NCBI GenBank assembly: GCA_023268935.1
Contig: JALRKK010000016.1
Span: forward strand, 1-48,943
Source of the DNA: Glaciecola sp.
GTDB taxonomy: Bacteria; Pseudomonadota; Gammaproteobacteria; Enterobacterales; Alteromonadaceae
Direction: 5' to 3'
DNA: 48,943 nucleotides
Shown one piece after another: positions 7,750 to 17,501 of this stretch; the stretch's first letter is position 1, and each line of letters begins with the position of its first letter. Position numbers and translations under genes: made by a program. The notes beneath the pieces were generated by a model that made no database searches, was not told the origin of the DNA, and saw only the letters and a list, made by a program, of their open reading frames with translations.

Positions 7750-8637
7750 TTAATACGGATAATCTATCTCAGTTGGATTATTTTTTTGATCCAACGCCCA
7801 TTGATACAAGGCGTTCTTTTTGAGTTGATAATGCTGTGCCACTATGGCCGCGGCTTTTTTTGCGGGAAGTTCGGATACTAGAGCTTGCATGAGTCGCTTG
7901 GCTGGCTCACTGATCTCATCACTTGATTGAGGTGCGGGACCAAACATGAGAACAAACTCACCTTTTTGATGTGCAGAATCTTGCTCGAGCCAGTCAATAA
8001 CAGTTTGGCAAGAACCACTCACATAAGCTTCAAAAGATTTACTTAATTCTTTGGCCAAAACAACCCTTATCTCATTGCTGAGAACCCTGTGCGCAAGTTT
8101 AATCGTATCTAACACACGACGGGGGGATTCGTAGAACACACTGGTAAAGGCATGTTGGTTGAGTTGTTGTAATTGTTCAGTTTTCGCTTGTTGTTTGACC
8201 GGCAAAAAACCAAAAAAATGAAACTGGTCGGTTGGCAAACCTGCCGCAGATAGCGCAGTAGTCATTGCGCATGGCCCAGGTAGTGCGGTAACTCGATAAC
8301 CTTGATTCCGACATTCTCGCACCAGGACAAAGCCCGGATCGCTTATTAAAGGCGTACCTGCATCAGAAACCAGAGCAATATCCTCGCCGTTTTCTAGCCT
8401 TTGGATCACTTTATTTGCCTGAGCTGATTCATTATGATCATGTATCGCAAAAGTCGGTGTCGTGATCCCAAAGTGTTGCAACAAGATGCGACTGTGTCGA
8501 GTATCTTCGCAACCAATCGCGGCAACGCTTGACAATGTTTCCAAGGCTCGCTGAGTAATATCTCCAAGATTACCAATTGGAGTTGGAACAATAAACAGTG
8601 TTCCTCTGTGGTTAGATGAAGCAGACGAATCAGACAT
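7750..8637 (-). CDS. rsmI: 16S rRNA (cytidine-1402 2'-O) methyltransferase
   Basis: A 295-residue SAM-dependent methyltransferase of the tetrapyrrole methylase fold. It methylates the ribose of C1402 in 16S rRNA at the decoding site. Family motifs are plain: FIVPTPIGNLGDITQRAL near the start, GCEDTRHSRILL, VSDAGTPLISDPG and the GPCAMTTALSAAGLP segment with FHFFGFLP. I use the ATG at 8637; an in-frame TTG at 8646 would add three residues. It is divergent from lpoA, whose mRNA start region must lie within about 60 bases, an arrangement known from many gammaproteobacteria. Confidence 0.95.
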   Translation of the reverse strand: MSDSSASSNHRGTLFIVPTPIGNLGDITQRALETLSSVAAIGCEDTRHSRILLQHFGITTPTFAIHDHNESAQANKVIQRLENGEDIALVSDAGTPLISDPGFVLVRECRNQGYRVTALPGPCAMTTALSAAGLPTDQFHFFGFLPVKQQAKTEQLQQLNQHAFTSVFYESPRRVLDTIKLAHRVLSNEIRVVLAKELSKSFEAYVSGSCQTVIDWLEQDSAHQKGEFVLMFGPAPQSSDEISEPAKRLMQALVSELPAKKAAAIVAQHYQLKKNALYQWALDQKNNPTEIDYPY

Positions 8638-8695
8638 AGTGCGCAAAAGACGTAAATACAGTATAGTAGATATTATAACGTGTAAGGGTGTCTGT

Positions 8696-10557
8696 GTGAT
8701 AGGGACAAATTTTCAATTGCGTAAAAGAAGGGTAGCAGAATGGCTCATTACCCTGGTTTTTTGTTCATGGCTGGTAGCCTGTGGCAGTAGCCCTAAACCT
8801 GCAACCAGAACTGCGCCAACAACGAATACATCAGTTCTCCCGGCAGCTTTTCCCTCGTTAGACGAACGTTTAAACCAAGCTGAGCAACTGTTTCATACAG
8901 GGCAATTTTTAGCGTCTGTGCAAATGTATCTTAATCTGGCAGAAGAACTGCTAGTTGCAGGAAGCTGCAATAAGGTTCATGCTATCTTGGCTGGTCTTGA
9001 AGATTACGTTGAACCAAACTCAACCTCATGGCAACAAGCAAGGTATTTGCGGTCGGCATGTCAACACCCAAATGATGATATTGCAGCACGTATTGACCTG
9101 CTCAGTTTTGTCCCAAAGACCCAAACTCTTGCTCAGAAACGAGCAAAATTATTAACTGAACTTTATATTGAATCTCTAAATTATCGCGAAGCCCTTATAG
9201 CGTATTTACAAACCAGTGATCCCTCTGCAGAAACGGCATGGGCGCTAACCCAACAAATGCCACTGTCTGAATTATCTCTGACTGGTGTGGTTAGCGTCGA
9301 TGCATACTTATCACTTGCCAAAATCATTCGGCAATATGCATTAGTGCCAAGTGAGCTAGCGGTTGCATTAACGCAGTGGCAGTTTTCTCACCCAAACCAC
9401 GAAATACTAAAAGGGAATACTATTCCCTTTGAATTATTGCTCAGTGCAAGTGAATTTCCAAGCGACACACAAATTGCCATATTACTCCCTTTAGAAGGAC
9501 GCTTAGGAAATAGTGCCAAGCAAATCAAAGATGGTATTTTGTCGGCTTACTTCGCCTCTAAACACAATTTTCAACTTCGTTTTATCAATACTCATGAAGT
9601 TAATGTTGAAACTATTGCACAACAGATTCAAGATGTGGATATTGTGATTGGTCCCTTGCTAAAAACTGAAATCGATGCACTTCGCCCATTACTACGTCCA
9701 CAGCAAATGTTACTTGCGCTCAATCGTATTCCTGTAACTATTGAGCAAACTAATTCAGAGAATAGTGACAAGTTAGATGCTTCCCTGCAATTTTTCTTTG
9801 GCTTAGCCCCTGAAGATGAGGCACAACAGTTGGCTGAATACGTTTATACCAATCAGTATCAACAGCCAATAATGATTCATGCGCAAGACGCTACCGCTTC
9901 TCGTATGGCAGAAGCGTTTGCTCTGCGTTGGCAAACCATTAATCCCAACGCGCCTCTAAAAACCCTGACATTTACAAACAATGCTGACATGCGTAAACAA
10001 ATAACCGAAGCGCTAGGGGTGGCTACTAGTCAACAACGCGCGCGCAGACTGGAGCAATTTCATGGCTCAGAAGTATTCAGTGTCACGCGCAATCGTCGTG
10101 ATGTGGATGCTTTTGTTGTCTTTGCCAATGCCAAACAGACTGAACTTATTAATCCAATGATTGAAGCGTCGTTAAGTACATTTAGTGACAAAATCACTCC
10201 GGTTTATGCATCTTCACGCAGTTACAACCACGATCTTAATCAGAATTCGCTAAGAGATCTGCAAAATGTATTTTTTATTGAAATGCCGTGGGTATTAGAT
10301 ATCACAGCACAAGAACTCAAAGCGACATATAATAACCTCAATCCAACCGCGAGTACTTCAGAGCAACGTCTTTTTGCTATGGGGTATGATGCCTATCAGT
10401 TGTTGTTTAATCTCAACAAGTTATCTAAGGTGCCTAATCTTCAATTTATAGGCTTAACAGGTGAATTACGGTTAGAAAATAACACTTTGTATCGCCGTTT
10501 ACCACAAGCTCAAATTTCACAGAACTCGATTCGTGTGGTAGGTCAAGTTACACAGCC

Positions 10558-10561
<4 letters not shown>
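8696..10561 (+). CDS. lpoA: penicillin-binding protein activator LpoA (outer-membrane lipoprotein)
   Basis: An outer-membrane lipoprotein that reaches through the peptidoglycan to activate PBP1A. The frame is open from a GTG at 8639, but that would place about 20 odd residues before the signal peptide and overlap the rsmI start region. I choose GTG 8696, which has AAGGG seven bases upstream (8684-8688) and gives 621 residues. The lipobox is LVAC with Cys29, followed by Gly. The first part (about 50-240) is helical and TPR-like (LNQAEQLFHTGQFLASVQMY). The rest resembles a periplasmic-binding-protein fold, with IAILLPLEGRLGNSAKQIKDG, as in the LpoA C-domain. It overlaps yraN by four bases (ATGA). 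Confidence 0.93.
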
Positions 10562-11525
<964 letters not shown>

Positions 11526-11543
11526 CGATAAAGGTAGACAAAG

Positions 11544-12116
11544 ATGTTTCTTAGAATTGCTTTGGCCATCACTCTAATCCTAACATTATCTAACTGTACT
11601 GCTATTGCGCTTGGGGGTGTGGCTGCGGTTGCGGCTGGAAGCGTTTCAGATCCTCGGACTATTGGAACTCAAATTGATGATCGCACCAACAGCTTAAGTA
11701 TTGCTAACGCCTTATCCAAAATTGAAGGATACGCGGAAAATACAAATATTGATATCGATGTGTATAACCGTCAACTGCTTCTTACTGGACAAGTAACAGA
11801 TGCCAACCTTGTCAAACAAATCGTTGCAACGGCACAAAACAACTCATATTTTTCCAAAATTCATAACCAATTACGAGTTACACCGCTGGCCAACGCGTCT
11901 ACTCAAGCAAAAGACATCGTTATTGCCAACACCATCAGAGCCAAATTATTAGCCCATGATGACGTCAACCTTACCTCTGTAAAGGTGACTGTAAACAGTG
12001 GAGAGGTGTTTTTAATGGGGTTAGTCAATAATTCCCAAGCGACGGTTGCCGTAGACATCGCACGTAATGTACAGAACGTTGTGCGCGTTAATAGAGTATT
12101 TGAAATCATTAACTGA
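11544..12116 (+). CDS. dolP: BON-domain outer-membrane lipoprotein DolP
   Basis: A 190-residue lipoprotein with two BON domains (about 50-115 and 125-190), matching DolP/YraP, which binds anionic phospholipid at the division site and supports outer-membrane integrity. The signal peptide ends in LSNC (Cys18); Asn at the -1 position of the lipobox is unusual, since Gly, Ala or Ser is typical. After it come a glycine/alanine stretch and SDPRTIGTQIDD, close to the E. coli protein. The second BON domain has SGEVFLMGLV, diagnostic of the family. It is the last gene of the lpoA-yraN-diaA-dolP run and is convergent with sspB, 21 bases away. Confidence 0.93.
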   Translation: MFLRIALAITLILTLSNCTAIALGGVAAVAAGSVSDPRTIGTQIDDRTNSLSIANALSKIEGYAENTNIDIDVYNRQLLLTGQVTDANLVKQIVATAQNNSYFSKIHNQLRVTPLANASTQAKDIVIANTIRAKLLAHDDVNLTSVKVTVNSGEVFLMGLVNNSQATVAVDIARNVQNVVRVNRVFEIIN

Positions 12117-12137
12117 CTCTACTTCACGCGTTCGTAT

Positions 12138-12584
12138 CTATTTGACAATACTTAGATTTGGCTTACCACGAGCGGGTTTCTCTGGCTTTGGTGGTGCATG
12201 AGACTCATTGTCATCCATTGCATACTCAGGACGGTCCGCTTGAATGTTTGAGTCCATTGGTTCAGGGGGGGTAAAAACAGTACCCGCACCGTTTTCTCTT
12301 GCATATATGGCCAATACTGCTTCACAAGGAAAGCTGATTTGTTGTGGTTGCCCACCAAAGCGAGCTTGAAAGCTCACGCCTTCTATTGATAAATGAAAAT
12401 TCACACATGCGCTCGGTGAAACGTTCAACACAATCTGACCCTCTTGAACATATTGCTGAGGCACTTGAACATAAGGCTGAGTTGCGTCTACCACTAGGTG
12501 TGGTGTGAGATCATTGTCTACAATCCAATCAAAAAAAGCCCTAAGCATATAGGGCTGATTCGGTGTCATTGATATATCACTCAT
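12138..12584 (-). CDS. sspB: ClpXP adaptor SspB
   Basis: A 148-residue specificity-enhancing factor that delivers ssrA-tagged peptides from stalled ribosomes to ClpXP. The folded N-domain (about 1-108) carries the family pattern PYMLRAFFDWIVDNDLTPHLVVDA and a conserved VNFHLSIEGVSFQARFGG region. It is followed by an acidic, flexible linker and the C-terminal tail KPNLSIVK, the ClpX-binding tether seen in SspB proteins. It starts six bases after sspA and is co-transcribed with it, as in E. coli. Confidence 0.95.
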   Translation of the reverse strand: MSDISMTPNQPYMLRAFFDWIVDNDLTPHLVVDATQPYVQVPQQYVQEGQIVLNVSPSACVNFHLSIEGVSFQARFGGQPQQISFPCEAVLAIYARENGAGTVFTPPEPMDSNIQADRPEYAMDDNESHAPPKPEKPARGKPNLSIVK

Positions 12585-12590
12585 AATAAA

Positions 12591-13226
12591 TTATGAAAGT
12601 GGTTTATGGATTTCGCGCTCGTGGTCAGTCAACGATGCGATGAACGATGGACGATCAAATATGCGCTTCATGTAAGCCAGTACTTCTTTGCTGCCATTAC
12701 CAGTCAATTGAATATTCAGTGCTGGTAAACGCCATAATAACGGCGCTAGGTAACAATCAACCAAGCTAAATTCTTCAGACATAAAGTATTCAGTATTCGC
12801 AAAAATAGGCGCTAGCGCTAGCAGATTTTCTTTTAGTTCATTACGCAACGCATCTACATCGCCTTCTCCACGGAAGATCAGTCCAGCTTGTACATACCAG
12901 TCTTGTTCAATACGGTGCATCAACAAACGACTTTCAGCACGTGCAACAGGATACACGGGCATTAATGGCGGGTGCGGGAAACGCTCATCTAAATATTCCA
13001 TGATAATGTGCGACTTATACAAAGCCAAGTCACGGTCAACCAATGTAGGTAAAGTGCCATATTGATTGTACTCAAGCATTTCTTCTGGAAGGTTTTGCGG
13101 ATCCACATAAATGATCTCAACGCCTACCCCTTTCTCAGCCAACACAATTCGTGCCTGATGGCTGTAGATATCAATAGTATCCGAAAAAAGGGTCATAATA
13201 GAACGTTTGTTTACGGCTACTGCCAT
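12591..13226 (-). CDS. sspA: stringent starvation protein A
   Basis: A 211-residue glutathione-transferase-fold protein that binds RNA polymerase and changes promoter use in starvation and stationary phase. Key segments are MTLFSDTIDIYSHQARIVLAEKG at the N-terminus and NQYGTLPTLVDRDLALYKSHIIMEYLDERFPHPPLMP, the near-invariant SspA core. A strong ribosome site CAGGAG lies a few bases before the ATG. It follows the petABC terminator and so needs its own promoter or read-through. Gene order rplM-rpsI-petABC-sspAB is usual for this group. Confidence 0.95.
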   Translation of the reverse strand: MAVAVNKRSIMTLFSDTIDIYSHQARIVLAEKGVGVEIIYVDPQNLPEEMLEYNQYGTLPTLVDRDLALYKSHIIMEYLDERFPHPPLMPVYPVARAESRLLMHRIEQDWYVQAGLIFRGEGDVDALRNELKENLLALAPIFANTEYFMSEEFSLVDCYLAPLLWRLPALNIQLTGNGSKEVLAYMKRIFDRPSFIASLTDHEREIHKPLS

Positions 13227-13274
13227 TTAGCTATCTCCTGTTGACTCACATTAGCTATCATTTACTGCTAAATT

Positions 13275-13302
13275 AAAAAAAGGGGCGCTAATTGCCCCTT
13301 TT
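13275..13302 (-). terminator. Rho-independent terminator of petABC
   Basis: On the minus strand a 9-bp stem, AAAAGGGGC with GCCCCTTTT (13294-13302 paired with 13278-13286, 7-base loop), is followed by seven T residues (complement of 13275-13281). It lies about 30 bases after the petC stop and before sspA. Confidence 0.88.
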
Positions 13303-13332
13303 GATATTATACAGAAAATTTACACGTTTGTG

Positions 13333-14067
13333 TTATTTTAATCCGCGCCAATATTCTTTCTTGAGTAAGTACGCAAAGATGAAGAAAATCAATACAAAGA
13401 TTAATGCACCACGACCAATCGCTTCAGATTGTAATCGAGTCGGCTCACCAGTGTACTCAAGGTAATTAACCAAATCTAATATTGCTTGGTCGTACTCTTC
13501 AGTATTCATTACGCCATTGCCATCTGCTTTGATGCCAGCATAACGCTTGACGGTTTCTCCATCGACCAAAGCTTCCTCGTGATAAATACGAGGTGTACCT
13601 TGTAACTCTTCCAATACATGAGGCATACCTACATTAGGGAAGACAAGGTTGTTTACGCCAAAGGTTTTTGATGGATCTACATAGAAAGTCCGTAAATAGG
13701 TATACAACCAATCTGCACCGCGTACACGCGCCACCAATGTGAGATCTGGTGGTGGGGCACCAAACCAAGTCGCTGCAGCTTCTTGTGGCATTGGCGAAGT
13801 GATATAGTCAGTGACTTTTTCACCAGTAAATTGTAAATACTCTTGGCCAATATCCGCAGGAATATCTAGGTCTTCAAATGTTCTTGAATAACGTTGATAT
13901 TGTTGCTGGTGACAACCCAAGCAATAGTTCATAAAGATGCGTGCACCACGTTGTAATGACGCTTTATCCGTTAGGTCAAAATTAGCCTTGTCTAGCGGTA
14001 CCGAAGAACCTGCAGCGAAGGCTAAGCTTGGCACTAGAAGTGCCAAGGCTAAAACTAAGTTTTTCAT
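13333..14067 (-). CDS. petC: cytochrome c1 of the bc1 complex
   Basis: A 244-residue membrane-anchored c-type cytochrome, the subunit of complex III that passes electrons from the Rieske protein to soluble cytochrome c. Residues 1-18 are a signal peptide. Haem attachment is CLGCH (Cys49, Cys52, His53). The axial methionine is probably in FPNVGMPHVL. One C-terminal membrane helix (about 218-236, GALIFVLIFFIFAYLL) anchors it and ends in a positively charged tail. The start overlaps the petB stop by four bases. Confidence 0.96.
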   Translation of the reverse strand: MKNLVLALALLVPSLAFAAGSSVPLDKANFDLTDKASLQRGARIFMNYCLGCHQQQYQRYSRTFEDLDIPADIGQEYLQFTGEKVTDYITSPMPQEAAATWFGAPPPDLTLVARVRGADWLYTYLRTFYVDPSKTFGVNNLVFPNVGMPHVLEELQGTPRIYHEEALVDGETVKRYAGIKADGNGVMNTEEYDQAILDLVNYLEYTGEPTRLQSEAIGRGALIFVLIFFIFAYLLKKEYWRGLK

Positions 14068-15335
14068 TTAGGGATCCTCGCTGGAACAGGTTTTGTCTTC
14101 TCATTTTTGCTGTAGATAAAGAGCAAGCCAAAGAAGCCGAAATACATGACGGTTGCAATCTGTGACGCAACAATCTTCCAGTTCTCTTGTGGAGTACCAC
14201 CTAAATAACCCAAGAATATGAATACCACTGCGAACACTAGGATGTTGTACTTGTGTAAGCCACTACGATAGCGCCATGAGCGAACGTTGCCACGGTCAAT
14301 CCAAGGTAAAGCAAATAGTGCTGCAATCGCTCCAAACATCGCGAGTACACCGAACAACTTGTCTGGTACCGCTTTCAAAATTGCATAGAACGGTGTGAAA
14401 TACCATACTGGGAAGATATGTTCAGGGGTCTTCAACGGGTTTGCAATTTCAAAGTTAGGATGTTCTAGAAACTTACCACCCATTTCTGGAGCAAAGAACA
14501 ACACATAACAGAAACCGGCTAAGAACACAGTGAATGCAACCAAATCTTTAAGCACAATGTGCGGGAAGAATGGTACAACGTCATCGGCAATGTCGTATTT
14601 GCTAGTATAGTATTCGTGGATCTCAAATTTCGTCTTGTCATCTTCTGACAATGAACCTTTCTTGTGCTTGATCGCAACGCCATCAGGGTTGTTCGAACCT
14701 ACTTCGTGCAACGCGATAATGTGTAAGAACACCAGAATCACGATGACTAATGGTAGAGCAATCACATGCAGAGCAAAGAATCGGTTAAGCGTAGCTCCAG
14801 AGATAACATAGTCACCTTGGATCCACACAACTAAATCAGGACCAATGACAGGAATAGCACCAAACAATGAGACGATTACCTGAGCTCCCCAGTATGACAT
14901 CTGACCCCATGGTAATACATAACCCATGAACGCTTCCGCCATTAGCGCTAAGTAGATCAGCATACCAAACACCCACAATAGTTCGCGAGGCTTTTGGTAA
15001 GAACCGTAGATCATACCGCGGAACATGTGCAGGTAAACAACGATGAAGAATGCGGACGCACCCGTGGAGTGCATGTATCGGATTAACCATCCGTAATCGA
15101 TTTCACGCATAATGTATTCAACTGAAGCAAAAGCGCCTTCGGCTGACGGTACGAAATTCATAGTTAACCATACACCGGTCAAAATTTGGTTTACCAAAAC
15201 AATCGTTGAGAGGAAACCAAACACATACCAGAAGTTCATGTTAATTGGCGCAGGGTACTGAATCGCGTGCATGTTTGCTACACGAGTCAATGGAATGCGC
15301 TGTTCAATCCAATTCATAAAACCGTTCATAATCAA
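14064..15335 (-). CDS. petB: cytochrome b of the bc1 complex
   Basis: A 423-residue integral membrane subunit of ubiquinol:cytochrome c oxidoreductase that carries two b haems and the quinol and quinone sites. The haem-ligand histidines are visible in helix B (MHSTGASAFFIVVYLHMFRG) and helix D (RFFALHVIALP...FLHIIALHEVG). The Qo-site PEWY-type loop appears as HIFPVWYFTPFYAILKAVPDK, where the usual PEWY reads PVWY in this protein. Length and 8 membrane segments fit the family. It is coupled to petA (6-base gap) and petC (overlap). Confidence 0.96.
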   Translation of the reverse strand: MIMNGFMNWIEQRIPLTRVANMHAIQYPAPINMNFWYVFGFLSTIVLVNQILTGVWLTMNFVPSAEGAFASVEYIMREIDYGWLIRYMHSTGASAFFIVVYLHMFRGMIYGSYQKPRELLWVFGMLIYLALMAEAFMGYVLPWGQMSYWGAQVIVSLFGAIPVIGPDLVVWIQGDYVISGATLNRFFALHVIALPLVIVILVFLHIIALHEVGSNNPDGVAIKHKKGSLSEDDKTKFEIHEYYTSKYDIADDVVPFFPHIVLKDLVAFTVFLAGFCYVLFFAPEMGGKFLEHPNFEIANPLKTPEHIFPVWYFTPFYAILKAVPDKLFGVLAMFGAIAALFALPWIDRGNVRSWRYRSGLHKYNILVFAVVFIFLGYLGGTPQENWKIVASQIATVMYFGFFGLLFIYSKNEKTKPVPARIPK

Positions 15336-15341
15336 ACCACC

Positions 15342-15962
15342 TTATGCTTCAGAGCCGATGAGTAACGTCGTATCATCAAGGAACTGATACGGCGGAACGA
15401 CCAAATTAGAGGGAGCAGGTACGTTTTGGAAAACGCGTCCAGCCATGTCAAACTTTGAACCGTGACAAGGACAGAAGAAGCCTTCAGAAACACCTTCGGC
15501 GTATTGCGCAAATGCACCTTCATTTAAATGCTGAGGTGAACAGCCCAAATGTGTACAGATACCAACCAAAACTAAATACTCTTCTTTCAAAGAACGATAT
15601 TGATTCTTAGCAAATGCAGGTTGCTGTTCGACATCAGAGTTTGGATCACGTAGTTGATCTTCATGATTGCTTAAACTTGCTAGCAACTCAGGAGTACGAC
15701 GCACAACCCAAACTGGCTTAGAACGCCACATGACACGAATTAGCTGACCAGGAGCGATACCACTGATATCAACTTCTACGTCAGCACCGGCAGCCTTTGC
15801 CTTTGCACTTGGATTCCAAGACGCGACGAAAGGCACTGCTGCAGCCACTGCACCAACCCCACCAATAACCGACGTCGCAACAGTCAAAAACTTGCGACGG
15901 TTATTATTCTCAGGCTGGGCTTCTGGGCTTGCTTTATTTGCATCTACTGATACATTGCTCAT
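15342..15962 (-). CDS. petA: Rieske iron-sulfur subunit of the bc1 complex
   Basis: The 2Fe-2S subunit of complex III. The frame runs to 16052, but the ATG at 15962 is chosen: it has GGAG at a good distance and starts the protein 20 residues before a twin-arginine signal (Arg22-Arg23 in NRRKFLTVAT), followed by a hydrophobic segment (30-48). This gives 206 residues, close to known bacterial PetA. Cluster ligands are Cys136 and His138 in CTHLGC, and Cys164 and His167 in CPCHGS, with Cys141 and Cys166 forming the stabilising disulfide. It is first in the petABC operon, separated from rpsI by a terminator. Confidence 0.95.
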   Translation of the reverse strand: MSNVSVDANKASPEAQPENNNRRKFLTVATSVIGGVGAVAAAVPFVASWNPSAKAKAAGADVEVDISGIAPGQLIRVMWRSKPVWVVRRTPELLASLSNHEDQLRDPNSDVEQQPAFAKNQYRSLKEEYLVLVGICTHLGCSPQHLNEGAFAQYAEGVSEGFFCPCHGSKFDMAGRVFQNVPAPSNLVVPPYQFLDDTTLLIGSEA

Positions 15963-16032
15963 CCACTTTCTCCAAAACTGGGATATACCGATAATTAAAC
16001 GGAACATCAACCATAAAAAAATTCTGGGCAAA

Positions 16033-16061
16033 ATGGTAAAGAAAACACACAAAAATTACAA
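16033..16061 (-). promoter_or_regulatory. candidate petABC promoter
   Basis: On the minus strand TTGTAA (complement of 16056-16061) and TACCAT (complement of 16033-16038) are 17 bases apart, a fair sigma-70 match, 70 bases upstream of the petA start and downstream of the rpsI terminator. A 10-bp palindrome TAACGCGTTA (16065-16074) adjoins the -35 box and could be an operator. Weak evidence. Confidence 0.4.
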
Positions 16062-16196
16062 GTCTAACGCGTTATTTATCTTAGATTCACGTTAAGACAA
16101 TGGTCGTTGATCTTATATCTGTATGGTTGAGGGTATCTTGAAACCCATTACATAGACTTATATCTAACATTCGATAGATTAAGGCAAAGAAAAGGC

Positions 16197-16225
16197 AAAA
16201 AAATACCGCTCTATGAGCGGTATTT
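16197..16225 (-). terminator. Rho-independent terminator of rplM-rpsI
   Basis: An 11-bp perfect stem, AAATACCGCTC (16201-16211) with GAGCGGTATTT (16215-16225), has a 3-base loop. Read on the minus strand it is followed by seven T residues (16197-16203, the first three overlapping the stem). It lies about 20 bases after the rpsI stop. Confidence 0.9.
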
Positions 16226-16243
16226 GTAAATAACGTGTAAATA

Positions 16244-16636
16244 TTAACGTTTTGAGAATTGTGGCTTCTTACGTGCTTTGTGTAGACCCACTTTCTTACG
16301 TTCAACGCGACGTGCATCACGTGTAACGAAACCAGCCTGACGTAGGCTTGGACGTAAAGTCTCATCAAATTCCATCAACGCACGAGTAATGCCATGACGG
16401 ATGGCACCAGCTTGACCAGAAATACCACCGCCTTTAACAGTGATGTATAGGTCAAATTTCTCAGTCATTTCAACAAGTTCTAGAGGTTGACGAACAACCA
16501 TACGAGCCGTTTCACGGCCAAAGAACACGTCAAGAGGACGTTGGTTTACAGTAATGTTACCAGTACCTGGACGAAGGAATACACGAGCTGTTGAGCTCTT
16601 GCGACGACCAGTGCCGTAATATTGGGTATCTGCCAT
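16244..16636 (-). CDS. rpsI: 30S ribosomal protein S9
   Basis: A 130-residue small-subunit protein whose C-terminal tail reaches the P-site tRNA. The start ([19 protein letters not shown]), the central [15 protein letters not shown] and the end KKPQFSKR are characteristic of S9. It starts 11 bases after rplM, the invariant ribosomal pair, and is followed by a strong terminator. Confidence 0.98.
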   Translation of the reverse strand: MADTQYYGTGRRKSSTARVFLRPGTGNITVNQRPLDVFFGRETARMVVRQPLELVEMTEKFDLYITVKGGGISGQAGAIRHGITRALMEFDETLRPSLRQAGFVTRDARRVERKKVGLHKARKKPQFSKR

Positions 16637-16647
16637 TGTCTCGCTCC

Positions 16648-17076
16648 TTAAATGTCAAGTACTTGTGGCTGTTGCGCAGCGTGTTTATGTTCGCTACCTG
16701 CGTAAACTTTAAGCTTACGGAACATAGCACGGCCGAGAGGACCTTTTGGTAGCATGCCTTTAACCGCTACTTCAAGAACCATCTCTGGTTTTTTCGCTTG
16801 TAACTTATCAAACGTAATGTCTTTAAGACCACCAGGGTAACCTGAGTGAGCATAGTACACTTTGTCTTTGAATTTGTTACCAGTCACAGTAATCTTCTCC
16901 GCGTTAATTACGACGATGTAATCGCCCGTATCAACGTGAGGAGTATATTCTGGCTTGTGCTTACCACGTAAACGCAAAGCAATTTCAGCCGCTAAGCGAC
17001 CAAGAGTTTTGTCCGCAGCATCTACTACGTACCAGTCGCGTTCAACGCTTTCTGGTTTTGCAACAAAAGTTTTCAT
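16648..17076 (-). CDS. rplM: 50S ribosomal protein L13
   Basis: A 142-residue large-subunit protein that acts early in 50S assembly. It shows the family sequence throughout: [21 protein letters not shown]-type [15 protein letters not shown], and MLPKGPLGR. It is first in the rplM-rpsI operon. Upstream lie a strong promoter and a structured leader that may carry feedback control by L13, as known for the E. coli operon. Length is exactly that of typical L13. Confidence 0.98.
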   Translation of the reverse strand: MKTFVAKPESVERDWYVVDAADKTLGRLAAEIALRLRGKHKPEYTPHVDTGDYIVVINAEKITVTGNKFKDKVYYAHSGYPGGLKDITFDKLQAKKPEMVLEVAVKGMLPKGPLGRAMFRKLKVYAGSEHKHAAQQPQVLDI

Positions 17077-17175
17077 TGTTTCATTTCACCCGAAATTGAA
17101 TAATTAGTTACGGTCGTATGCACCATGCATACAACGTGAAATCAACGTTTAACCCCTTCGAGTTTGCTGATTCTT

Positions 17176-17194
17176 CCATCCTCCCACGGATGGG
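17176..17194 (-). promoter_or_regulatory. hairpin in the rplM leader, candidate L13 autoregulatory site
   Basis: CCATCC (17176-17181) and GGATGG (17188-17193) form a 6-bp stem with a 6-base loop in the 5' leader of rplM, about 100 bases before the start codon and just after the promoter. On the minus strand the loop reads GTGGGA. The E. coli rplM-rpsI operon is autoregulated by L13 through its leader; that this hairpin is the counterpart is inference. Confidence 0.5.
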
Positions 17195-17215
17195 TTGTAA
17201 CTGGGCAGGCGCAAG

Positions 17216-17243
17216 ATTATACGCAGATTACTCAATTTTTCAA
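17216..17243 (-). promoter_or_regulatory. strong sigma-70 promoter of rplM-rpsI
   Basis: On the minus strand TTGAAA (complement of 17238-17243), a 16-base spacer and a perfect TATAAT (complement of 17216-17221) lie about 140 bases upstream of rplM. The bases after the -10 box are CTTGCGCC, a fairly GC-rich discriminator of the kind seen at growth-rate and ppGpp-controlled ribosomal promoters. Confidence 0.8.
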
Positions 17244-17354
17244 CAATTTAATGTACTTATTTTGCGAGTTGCTCATACATACCAACGGCTTTATTCATAT
17301 TTTTCAGCAATAGGATATTTAATTTTGAGAGTGTATTTATTTGTTCCGGCGTGA

Positions 17355-17501
17355 TTATAGAGCTTGCTGAGCTTGAGCAGATGTTTGTTCTGTATCAGCT
17401 GAAGAAGACACGGCTTGGATGGATAGGGCTGCAGCCTCATCTATTTTCCTCTGTACACCGTTACCCGAGTAACAAAAGACAAGGTTTAAGCCAAAAGTAA
17501 C
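17355..17501 (-). other. open frame continuing in frame past the mazG stop (48 codons)
   Basis: Directly after the mazG TAA (17504-17502) the same frame stays open for 48 codons to a second TAA at 17357-17355. The translated tail, residues 20-48 of the segment, is IDEAAALSIQAV followed by an Ala/Ser/Gln-rich end, which looks coding rather than random. It has no ATG, GTG or TTG near its beginning, so it is not an independent gene. It could be a former C-terminal extension of MazG, a read-through tail or the relic of a lost neighbour. The rest of the 17077-17501 gap holds the rplM promoter and leader. Confidence 0.35.

Noticed and set aside
13306-13334. TATAAT on the minus strand as a promoter for sspA
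   Set aside because: A perfect -10 exists, but the -35 is poor and the transcript would have to cross the petABC terminator just downstream, so it was not annotated.
15963-16052. N-terminal extension of petA to 16052
   Set aside because: It would put 30 hydrophobic residues before the twin-arginine signal; the ATG at 15962 has a ribosome site and matches homologues.
17118-17354. 78-codon plus-strand frame upstream of rplM
   Set aside because: It lies over the rplM promoter and leader on the other strand, has no ribosome site, and its translation has no protein-like pattern.
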